Shown here: piece after piece, positions 1-9,485 of the stretch
Position numbering within the stretch: the stretch's first letter is position 1
How the letters are laid out: every line of letters begins with the position of its first letter
From: Lactifluus volemus
Taxonomy: Eukaryota > Basidiomycota > Agaricomycetes > Russulales > Russulaceae
Direction: 5' to 3'
NCBI GenBank assembly: GCA_022376515.1
Contig: WTXI01000399.1
Span: 1-30,585, forward strand
Length of the DNA: 30,585 nucleotides
Translations under genes and position numbers: made by a program
Notes under the pieces: model-generated
Databases searched by the model: none
What the model saw: the letters and a program-made list of their open reading frames with translations, nothing else
Told to the model about the DNA's origin: nothing

Positions 1-99
1 TTACATACCGGACGTTCAATGTGTGATGATTGGCTCTATCAGCGGTTAGAGTACTGTCTTAAAATATCATATATCACGTAACGTTCGAAAGACTCATCA

Positions 100-3000
100 A
101 TGACACCGAAATTGGTTGAGAAAGTGGACTTGGCTTCCCTTGGTCTGGATGCCATTCCTTCGCGTGAACAGATCCACGATGAAATAGAGGAACGACTGCT
201 CCTACCGAGAGATAGACTTGCACCGGATTGGCTTTCTAAATACCAGGTGTCGGTATCCCATCCCATTATCTCTCACTCGTTCAACTCATCTCCGTTCTAG
301 ATATTGGGATGAACAAATCTCGATACCGTCATTATTGTCCCTCAATCCGTCTCCGCCTCCAACTAGTATTTCATTTATCAGATCGGGCTTAAGCGGTCAT
401 GTTACTGGCTATTCAGAGGTCCCAAATTTCTATTGTCGTGTTTAGTATCCCTAAACTGTAGTGACCACAGGTCGTGAATCCCCGATTCAAACCGGCTTGA
501 CTTCTACATCTTCCGACAGACGACTCGCACCAAACGCTAACTTGTAAGGGGAAAGTCGGGCTATGCTCCGTTTTGGCCCGGGGGTCTGGATGCCATCGTC
601 GACACATCTAATGACGGTTCTACCAAAGTAGGAGCCAAGGGACTACGAACAGTTCCTCCCGGACTCAAGCGCGGCATCATATTGCCTGCGGAGAAGAGCA
701 GTGACCCAACTTCCTCGGAACTGTATGACCCGGATGGAAACAAAGTTGAAGATGGAGCCTGGTAATTCCTTTTAGTCGTCGGGCTTGTCATGGGCTCACT
801 GAACTTTCAATAGCCCGACGCGCTATCCGATGAACGGAAAAGCAGCCTTTGGCCAGACGCTTTGCCGGGCCAGTCTTCGGACATCGATCATTTACTACCA
901 GCTACGGTAATCATCGCTCTAGATCTATTTCACTGGGTAATGTAGTTAATGCTGGGTCAGAGGGCACAACTGCGACCAGTCTCAACCACTAGTAGGACAA
1001 CCAAACGCATTGCGGTACAGAAACGAGACTGGGCCCACGTGGTAGATGTCAACAAGCCAATGAAGAACTTTCACACACTTGTACCCAATCTTGCACGCAA
1101 GGTCAGTCCGTTTTCAGATTCGTTTTTTTTAGCGTGCTTTGATGACATGCTCTCAGTACCCGTTTGAACTTGACACTTTTCAAAAGGAGGCAGTCTACCA
1201 TCTCGAATTGGGCGATTCAGTCTTTGTTGCGGCTCACACTTCAGCTGGCAAGACGGTCGTTGCAGAGTATGCTATCGCACTCGCCGAGAAGCATATGACT
1301 CGGTGAGGTTTGGTTTTATATCCTACCATTGATTTCTTAAAAGTAATCTAGTGCTATATACACTTCGCCGATCAAAGCGCTGTCAAATCAAAAGTTTCGC
1401 GATTTCAAGCAAACATTTTCTTCAACTCTGTGGGTATATTGACTGGCGATGTCCAGATCAATCCGGAAGCCAATTGCTTGATTATGACGACGGAAATCCT
1501 GCGAAGTATGCTTTATAAAGGCGCCGACCTTATCCGTGATGTCGAGTTCGTGATATTTGACGAAGTCCATTATGTGAATGATGCCGAGGTTCGTCTCATA
1601 TTACTACCAAATCGCCTACGTTATGAACATCGGAGCCAGAGAGGTGTCGTCTGGGAGGAGGTCATAATCATGCTCCCCGATCACGTCAACATTATCTTGC
1701 TATCTGCGACTGTTCCAAATGCTAAAGAATTTGCAGACTGGGTTGGGTAGGTGCTCGGCTTCCCAGTAGTCTGCGCGCGGTCTCATGACTTTTCAGGCGA
1801 ACAAAAAAGAAAGATATATATGTCATCTACACCGCCAAGAGACCCGTCCCGCTGGAACATTACCTTTATGCGAGTCGCGAAATGTACAAGATAGTAGATG
1901 CTGGCGGGGACTTCCTTGGTCAAGGGTTCGTTCTTGATGACCTTTGAATCCCAAGGTACTGACAGTTTTTTATAGGTATAAGGACGCTGGAGAATCGTTG
2001 AAGCGCAGGCAAGACAAGGAGCGTGAAGCCGCAGGCCTTCCGCCCTACAAAAGCGAGGAGCCAGAGCAGCAGCTCCACAACGCGGTCAACGTGGTGCGCC
2101 CGCCGGCCGCGGTGGACAGAGGGGTGCCCCAGCCAGGGCTGCCCCAGTACATCGAGGTGGCGGGCCTTCCCGACCCATTCATCAGGCAGACCAGGGGTTG
2201 TATATCCACCTGACCGGTCTTCTTCGCAAGAACGCCCTTCTACCCGTCGTAATATTTACGTTCTCGAAGAAAAAATGCGAGCAAAATGCGGGCACCTTGA
2301 CTAACGTCGACCTCTCCTCCGCGACCGAGAAGAGTGAGATACATGTCACAATTGAGAAGGCAGTGACGCGACTCAAAGGTATGTAACATCCCACTAGTTA
2401 ATTAGCCCGTTTCAGGGATGCATGCCCTCTATAGGTTCGGATAAGAAGCTGCCCCAGATTGCTAGGATGCGTAACCTATTGTCGAGGGGAATCGGTGTAC
2501 ATCACGGCGGACTTCTTCCCCTCGTCAAAGAGGTTGGTCATTTGCCGACCCCCTATTCATCATTTCACAGTCGCCCAGGTAGTCGAGATTCTCTTTGCTC
2601 GCGGGCTAGTCAAAGTCCTTTTCGCAACGGAAACATTTGCTATGGTAGAGAGTATTCATAATACTTATTGCGTAGGATCACTGGCAGTCCACCTCCAGGG
2701 TGTCAACATGCCAGCAAAGTCTGTGGTCTTTTCTGGAATTCGCAAACATGACGGGCGTAACTTTCGAGATATCCTTCCTGGGGAATACACCCAAATGGCA
2801 GGACGCGCTGGTCGCAGAGGACTCGACCCTACCGGCACGGTGATCATCATCACCAGTGACCAACTCCCTGAAGTAGGTTTTCATGTGGGGTGAAGACTCG
2901 TGTCATAACTGAGTGTTTTGGCCTTCCAAAGCAAGGTGTCTTGAAGAACATGATCACTGGAAAGCCCGGGAAACTTGCGTCCCAATTTCGGTTGACATAT

Positions 3001-4864
3001 AACATGATTCTCAACCTTCTACGCGTTGAAACGCTCAAGGTTGAAGAGATGATCAAGCGTAGCTTTTCGGAGAATGCGTCGCAACAATTACTACCCGAGC
3101 AACAGAAGAAAATACTAGAGGTGCTGTCTGCGCTCTTGGTCGGTCATTCCATGTCCTCACCTATTTATCTAGGACGAGAAAACCCTATTATCTCTGCACA
3201 AACTCGAATGCGATGTCTGCCTAGGAGATATAAACAAATACTATGACATCTCGGCCGAGATTGTGCATATCAACCAGCAATTGTTAGGATTGGCTTCCAC
3301 TCATATTCAAGGTTCAAAAACCCTGTCTGGGGGCAGGGTTGTGGTGCTTCGTGATGGTGTAAGCCGCCGACCATTTTTGAGAGGCTTGTCATCTGAGAAG
3401 TACCTCTAGCACTTCCATTGGACCACTGCCGTCATACTCAAGGCCGCATTTACCCGTGAACAAGTCAAATTCTTTTTCGTCCTCTCGCTGGTTGACTCAG
3501 AAACGAAAGAGAAAAAGAATGGTACCGGTCGCTGCAATTGTCTCGTGAGGACGCGATTCTCATCACCCTCATCAATAGATGTAGACATCCAGGCTGTGCC
3601 TCCCCGATGGCCTCCTTTGGCGCAGAGTCTTGTCGTCGAAGACGGCGTGTACGAGGCAGCTGTTGTCCCGGTGACAAGCATCGCCCTTGTTACCACTCGA
3701 TTCCTGAAGGTGATAACTGTGTTGATTTGCAACAACTTCTCCTCATCGAATTGAATAGATCGAGATCGACGCGATATTGGAACGACAGCTGAAATCTCCT
3801 ATGCAGGATGCGATCTCACAACTTGGGGATCTCGCAAGTGAATGGGCTAGCTGCAACCACGTTCCGGAGGTGGACTGGGCACGCGTCCGTTTGTTTGATT
3901 TTCAAGAGCTTCTTAGCAGAAGAAGTACACTAGTCGAGCGCCTTGACGGCATAGCGTGCATCCTCTGCGAAGAGTTCGAGCAACACGTATGTCTTCCCAC
4001 GCTGTTCTCTCTTACGGGACTAACATTCGTGTTTAGTACAAAACCTTGCACGTAGAGCGGGTGCTGCGCAACAACATCACGAATCTCAAATCGGCAATTT
4101 CTGATCAAAACCTTGAGTTGGTCCCTGACTATGAGCAACGGGTTGAGGTCCTGAAGGAGCTCAAATTCCTTGAAGCGAATTCCACGGTCTCGCTAAAGGG
4201 CCGAGTAGCATGCGAGGTCAACCCGTTAGTTCTCACGCGCCTCATGCCTGACCTGGTTTGTAGATCAATTCAGTGAACGAACTGGTTCTCACCGAACTTA
4301 TCTTGGAAAATACCTTGGCGATCTATGAACCCGAAGAAGTGGTCGCGCTTCTCTCCGCTTTCGTATTCCAAGAGAAAACTGATGTCGAGCCGTTGTTTCC
4401 ACCGAGGCTGGAAGATGGTCGTGATACATTAATGGGTATTCTGGAACGAGTCGCACAAGTACAGAATAGACACCAGGTCGCAGCCGACGAACATCGATGG
4501 ACATTGAACTTTGGTCTGATGGAAGCCGTTTATGAATGGGCCAAAGGAATGGTAGGTGTCTATTACAATTACGATTCTCCGAATTAAGAACGACTCATAA
4601 ACCGATTCCAGCCCTTCGACCAACTGACAGCTCTCACTGATGTCGCGGAAGGAACAATTGTACGTGTTATCACACGCCTTGACGAAACGTGTAGAGAAGT
4701 CAGAGACGCTGCTCGTGTCATTGGGGATGCCGTGCTTATGAAGAAAATGGAGGAAGCTCAGATGAAGATAAAGAGAGACAGTGAGTGTTTACCTTTCTCC
4801 CGAAGGTGTTGTACTCTAACGAATTTGTCAAACAGTTGTATTTGCAGCCAGTTTGTATTTCTAG
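100..4864 (+). CDS. SKI2: Ski2-type DEVH-box RNA helicase (cytosolic exosome cofactor), many introns, frame broken in the 5' half
   Basis: ATP-dependent 3'-5' RNA helicase of the Ski complex, which feeds mRNA into the cytosolic exosome (family knowledge). Seen in order: an N-terminal segment before the helicase core (about 100-1100); Walker A AHTSAGKT near 1230-1255; DEVH box at 1559-1570; LLSATVPN near 1700; an Arg/Gly-rich insert near 2050-2170, as in Ski2 proteins; [10 protein letters not shown] (motif VI) near 2795-2825; the arch region to about 4200; and the C-terminal DSHCT-type end [13 protein letters not shown] before TAG at 4862. At least ten introns of about 45-60 nt fit GT-AG rules. 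The ATG at 100 is the first plausible start, with an in-frame stop at 79, but an earlier exon left of the window is possible. Frame must change near 419, 541, 773, 995, 1428 and 2045 without a fitting intron. The part from 2200 to the stop reads cleanly. Family assignment is very secure; whether the gene is functional is not. Confidence 0.93.
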
Positions 4865-4999
4865 TTTCGTACATCATCCAATTGTTGAAGGTGTGACGTC
4901 ATTATGCGATTCGCCTTGAATTTGAACAGTTTTGCCTACCGTGTTCCTTTATTCCTTTCGGTCATCATCGTTGTATCAACCTGCGTCACCTAATGCGAT

Positions 5000-6303
5000 A
5001 TGTCCTCCCCCATTACCACCGATCAATCAACCTATCCAACTGGAGAGTCCACCCATCATGATAATTCTTGCAACGAGTCACCCAATGGATCTCAACACTA
5101 TCGCTTCGAACAGGGCCCTCCTCAGCGTCGCCGTGTCAACCCTGAAAGCTTAGCTGCTCGCCTTGGTCCTGAGCTTGTAGCTGAGATGGAAAAGTATATC
5201 ATCCCGGGAAGGATTGAGATGCCGCCGTTCAGCATTCGTCGCGACATACAAATCAAGTTTGGCATCGACAGGCGACACATTTATGATTTTTTCCACAGTC
5301 GAGGGCTTCGGTGTCTGAATGAGAAGGCTATGCGGAACAACTATTTGGAAGTAAGTTGTAAAAGTCTTGTGCAATCGTACTATTTGTCACTTGTTGATCA
5401 TAGTCAAAGTCGCCGAGACCTGCCCGAAGTCTCGCCCCTCCGCCAGCCTTTCCAGAACCTAGGAAGCGCAGAGCTGCAGCCGCAGCATCAGTAATCACGT
5501 CTTCCTTTTTGAAACGCACTCACGCCTCCACGAAGAAAAAAGGCAGACAAAAGCGACGGGAACGCCGACCATCCTCGGCGGACCCCGATAATATTCCTCC
5601 TTCGCTTCTCGAACCTGAGCTGGACGTCAGCAGCCTAAAAGGCGATGTTGTTGCCCAGGAATTGTTTCTTTCCTCAAACGCCTCCGAGTCTTGTTTAACT
5701 TCCGATGTTAGCTGTACACATTTCCTTGGCCAGTTTCCCATGTTTAGCTCTGAAGAGACAGAACCGGAATCCGATTTTACACCCTGCCACTCTGTTTCGT
5801 CTCTTCTCGACTTGGGCCCCTCGACCTCTACACCCTCACTTTCGACGTCTTGTTCAATGTCGTCAACGCATTCTTCGCCCCGCGAGGTGACGGAGCCCCG
5901 GCCAAAAAAGGTTCTACCACTGTCTTCGGAAGAGCGAAAGGCACACTATGCGTGGTTAGATGGGATTATAGGACCTGCTTCTGGGATCCAGGAAAGCATA
6001 GGCACGTACAAAGCTTTCATGGAACATCAACGCGACGTCTACTATGATCGTCTTTGTCACATCGCTGAACATTCTACGAAGGTGGCGCGCTCGCGGCCTT
6101 CCAATGAGTTCTTGTCCTGGCTAGGAAGTGCACCACCTTCTCAGGCTAATATATCACCCACTACGTCCCAGGCTGGGTGTAACACGGATACTTGTCGGAA
6201 TCAACCCCTCGGGGTTACCCAGAATGCCCGGTCGAATCCTCGTCTTCCGGATTGGACGCGACATATTCGGCGACAAACATTCTCCGCTACCGTTGACATG
6301 TAA
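5000..6303 (+). CDS. Putative nuclear DNA-binding protein with homeodomain-like HTH (basidiomycete orphan)
   Basis: Two exons, 5000-5350 and 5404-6303, joined in phase across a 53-nt intron (gtaagt ... tag), give 416 residues. Residues about 51-105 form a compact, conserved-looking block ending in DRRHIYDFFHSRGLR. The pattern of a short helix, a turn and then an aromatic/basic helix resembles helices 2-3 of a homeodomain, but the canonical WFxNRR is absent. Residues about 135-172 hold two basic clusters (RKRR and KKKGRQKRRERR) that look like nuclear localisation signals. The middle is Ser/Thr/Pro rich. A second conserved-looking stretch near residues 260-295 contains YAWLDGIIGP. The ATG is only 135 nt after the SKI2 stop, so the promoter is short. 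A transcription-regulator role is inference; I do not recognise a named family. Confidence 0.8.
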
Positions 6304-6734
6304 CTTCTTTATTCCTTCTTGGACTAGGTTTCACTTATTCTGGTCCTTGATTGACTTTCGACATTCTTCTACTTTAACAACCCTTCAATCAGACCCAATT
6401 GCGACACCCATCTCTAATAACCAATTCCATTGACTATTCCGCTTCTGTTGCATTGTATAACTGTCCTCGTATGATACACTCATTATTCCTGCAGTGACTG
6501 CACACCAATAGGCAGATAATGAAAACCCTATATCCTTAGTTCAGAAATTTTACTGTACACCGGAGAGCAATAATACAGCAAGTAATAAAGATTAGATTGG
6601 CTTGCCACTAAGCAAAATGAAATATGTGCAAATCAGTGCAGATCGTGTCAACTGCATGACAACATACTACATGTAAACTGGGCTTAGTAAGTATTACACT
6701 CCGGCTTTTGTTTGGTAACCATTTCATCTATAAG
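6304..6734. other. 3' flank without a recognisable gene
   Basis: AT-rich sequence downstream of the two-exon gene, with scattered stops in all frames. It probably contains that gene's 3' UTR and poly(A) site. I see no domain, repeat or RNA gene here. Confidence 0.5.
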
Positions 6735-7027
6735 TAGTTGGGGTCATGGCCCTGTATGCCATCCATCTTTTTCTTTTTCTTTCTCTTCCTCACCTTTGTC
6801 TTCCTCACATCATATTATATGTCCCTAATGTTACCAGCTTGCATCACCATTTGCTTGGAGTCCCTGAAGGTTTTGTCACCATTATCCATGACATGCAGCC
6901 TGTTCAGCTTTTCAATGCCATTGCCAAGCAAGATTCTCCATTTAGGCTCTGCCTTGGTGGTGGGCATCAGTTTGACATCAGCAGGATACTTAAATGGAGA
7001 ATCTTTCTTGGCGACAGCGTTGCATCA
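6735..7027 (-). pseudogene. Decayed coding remnant, mobile-element-like (C-terminal part)
   Basis: Reading the minus strand from 7027, about 70 codons are open to a TAA at 6815-6817. The product is Lys/Met/Asp rich, with patches such as AKKDSPFKYPADVKLMP and KWRILLGNGIEKLNRLHV. The same frame continues past the stop into a very basic tail (VRKTKVRKRKKKKMDGIQG) that ends in a second stop near 6736, so the TAA may be a premature nonsense mutation. No usable start is present upstream because of a stop at about 7025. It lies in an AT-richer block beside a SINE-like sequence and a fold-back hairpin, which suggests a transposon or retroelement protein relic. I cannot name the family. Confidence 0.45.
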
Positions 7028-7169
7028 GGAAGTTGTGTTGTGGCTAGGTAGGCCTAGGTAGTAGCAGTTGTAGCACTGTAGGCAAGTGCCAAATAGGTTG
7101 TACTCTGTAGCAGCATCTTGGCTATGTAGCACACTGTAGCTCAATGCCAATGCTATCTAGGTAACACGC

Positions 7170-7257
7170 GGTCTACAAACAAAGGCAGTCTCATTAAGGG
7201 ACTCATTACAACATCATGTAATGAGTCCCTTAATGAGACTGCCTTTGTTTGTAGACC
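7170..7257. repeat. Perfect 41-bp inverted repeat (fold-back hairpin) with 6-nt loop
   Basis: The left arm 7170-7210 is the exact reverse complement of the right arm 7217-7257, with loop ACATCA at 7211-7216. The outer ends read GGTCTAC ... GTAGACC. Just outside, CACGC on the left and ACATGTG on the right keep a weak, imperfect symmetry. A perfect stem of this length is not expected by chance and has had little time to decay. It could be a miniature fold-back element, the tip of a snap-back insertion, or a transcribed hairpin feeding small-RNA production. It sits between the two halves of a mobile-element-like relic. Confidence 0.93.
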
Positions 7258-7440
7258 ACATGTGGTACCACAATGCTTCATTGTTATTGGACTGGTCCAT
7301 TGTCAGTAAGGTGGAGTGAAGGTAAAATCAAGGGTAAAATTTAGGGCTAATGTCACCTAGTGATTGACATGGGTAACCCTGGAGTATCTCCAGATGGGTT
7401 TCCTGCAGGTTTAGCTGCAGGTCAGTAAAAATATAATTGC

Positions 7441-7518
7441 ACATTTACAGATTTGAACCCTCAACCTGTGTGTGCAGTGAAAAAGGAAATTAATAGTTTA
7501 CCATTACACCATCAAGGC
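7441..7518 (-). repeat. tRNA-derived sequence, SINE-like, with A and B boxes
   Basis: On the minus strand, TGGTGTAATGG at 7511-7501 fits the Pol III A box and GGTTCAAATCT at 7459-7449 fits the B box except for the last base. They are about 41 nt apart, within the usual range. The order (A box, anticodon-arm-like region, B box) is that of a tRNA, but the acceptor and T stems do not pair well, so this is not a working tRNA. A tRNA-derived SINE head, with a body running toward about 7260, is the best reading. A degenerate tRNA pseudogene is the alternative. Confidence 0.6.
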
Positions 7519-7556
7519 TGGAATTGCTGGCACTCCTATGCCTTACTTCAATAGCC

Positions 7557-7725
7557 ACTTTACTTTTGATTTTCCATTCACATTGCCTTCCATCCATTGC
7601 CCTGCCTCTGTCCTGCAGCCCACAATTCTCTCAACTGCTGATGCTTCCTCAAAAGTATATTATAATATCACCTGATGTGGTGTGCATCATTCCAGATGTC
7701 CTTGCAGATGTCTTACATCCTTTTA
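7557..7725 (-). pseudogene. Decayed coding remnant, mobile-element-like (second fragment)
   Basis: On the minus strand one frame reads as protein interrupted by several stop codons. Protein-like patches include DICKDIWNDAHHIR, YYNILLRKHQQLRELWAAG and GQRQGNGWKAM. Composition resembles the fragment at 6735-7027, and the tRNA-like sequence and hairpin lie between them. Both may come from one element split by later insertions (inference). The family is not recognised. Confidence 0.35.
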
Positions 7726-7740
7726 TCCTTACTAAATTTT

Positions 7741-9485
7741 AGCTTTCTTCATTACCACAATGATGCATCAAGGTATGTTCTTTACTGGTCCGGCCAGACA
7801 ACACATGCATGGCAGACGACGTAGATGTAATACAACGTATATAGCAACTGTATACCCACGATGCCAATGAACTTACACGATCGATCCAGCGCCAAACGTC
7901 GAAGCAAATCGACGCCGTCATCGTCTCGACTAAATTGTCTACAGCCTCACGTTTAACGCATACTACATTGTGAGACGATACGGCCATACGCTATGGATTA
8001 CAGTATCAGCTTGCGTGCGAGAGACATCGCTCTGTGTCGAATCGCTATTGTCAGTGTCATAACTGACGTGATCCTGATTAGGAAATAACAAGCAGTACTA
8101 AATCACAGGAATGTGCAGTATGACAGGTATGCAAGTTGGTATCAGTGCGTGAGAGAAAAACAGAGTTAAACACAACCGCAGAAACATAAGGGGAAAGGAG
8201 GTAGGGAGTGTTGCAAACATAAGATAACATGCGGAAGAAGAGGGGCATGGATGACGTATCCGGGAGGGCCATTTATGGAACTTGGCTGGGATTCTGACGG
8301 GCGCCGTCCCGCAACTTATGGTACCTTATGGTGGTCGACGAGGCACGTTCTAGTGTCTTATGGGATACACTGGACGCGCTACACTCTGGCCTTGATCCTC
8401 GTCGTGTTCAGGTGACTGAGAGAAATCCTACGCATAGAGAACGAAGAGAAGCACGTGAAATGGGATGTATTGACCATAAACAGGCCCGTAGGAGCAAATT
8501 GCGGACCATTGGTAGAGGGCACGCATTGCAGTCTGGCTGTCACTACCACAAAGGAAACCTCACGTTAGCAAATCATTGGTCAAAATAGCTATATCAGCGA
8601 GGGCAGTAGCCATTTATGTTTAAGGTCGCTATAGATCCCGCATGCGAGGATGTTGGGAACGGGTGATAATGAGGGTGTTACATGCGCCCGCCAGCAGCAT
8701 GGCGGTGTCATACAGGGCGTAGGTAAACGGAAAAGACATGAAGTCAATTGAAAGAAAAAAAAAAGGCTGTCGACGCAAAGTCCATTCAAAGTAATCCCAG
8801 TGGAACCAGCCAATGGGAGCACGAGCACACCACGGGAATACGGACAAGACTCGGAAGACGGTGACTGGACAGCTGACGACAACCTAGAGTGTATTGTAGT
8901 TGATACAGTGGGTAATCCGCGGTTCTTCTTAGAAAGTTAATAATCGGGGACGGCAAAGGAAAGTGCTCGAGTTATTGAACGAGGTGATCGATGGCACCCA
9001 CATGTACAAGCGGAGAATACAGGGCAATAGCGTGGACAGTACGGAGCGATCTAGGTCAAGCAACAATTGACAGCATGGTCTTTAAAGCGGTCGGAGATTC
9101 AAGCGAGTGCATACACACGACTTTTGAAGAGAGGAAAAGTCACGTCATTGTTTCTGATTAGAAGGATATTAGCGCAGTAGAGATTTAATGATGTATGTGT
9201 GAGTGAAATAGAGAAGGGATATCATATCTGATGGTGAAAGAAGTTTTTTTTTTTTTTTTTTGGGTATGAGAGATAGTCAGCTAATCAGGCAAGGTGGAAG
9301 GCACTTCTCCACAGCCTCAGCCTCGAGGTGGGCTGCGGTTGATAAGCGATAAGATATTATTTGAAAAATAATTTGACCACCAACTCAAAGAGTCCTTTTC
9401 ATTGAACGCTTAGCCTAGATCCCCTCTTTATGCTAAGCTCTCACAGCTACCCACTTTCTCCCCAATCCTCAATCCCCACTCTACC
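7741..9485. other. Gene-poor intergenic region
   Basis: Only short open frames without recognisable domains are present. The best small candidate is on the minus strand from an ATG near 7987: about 37 residues ending in VWRWIDR just before a GTAAGT donor-like site, but no convincing second exon follows. An 18-nt T run lies at 9244-9261, and a pyrimidine-rich stretch just before 9486 fits a fungal promoter/5' UTR for the next gene. Confidence 0.5.
9244..9261. repeat. Poly(dT) tract of 18 nt
   Basis: An uninterrupted T run about 225 bp upstream of the ATG at 9486. Poly(dA:dT) tracts disfavour nucleosomes in fungal promoters (known), so it may help define the promoter. It could equally be a retroposon tail. 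Confidence 0.7.

Noticed and set aside
476..500. B-box-like GATTCAAACC suggesting a tRNA
   Set aside because: It lies within SKI2 coding sequence and no A box or tRNA-like stem is nearby.
7739..7987. Minus-strand 82-codon open frame starting MAVSSHNVVCVKRE
   Set aside because: It has a GTAAGT donor-like site after VWRWIDR, but the only matching intron would be about 29 nt and the joined product has no recognisable domain.
8328..8882. Short open frames on both strands (86 codons plus, 97 codons minus)
   Set aside because: No protein-like motif, no splice-supported extension and no clear promoter context. They are compatible with chance.
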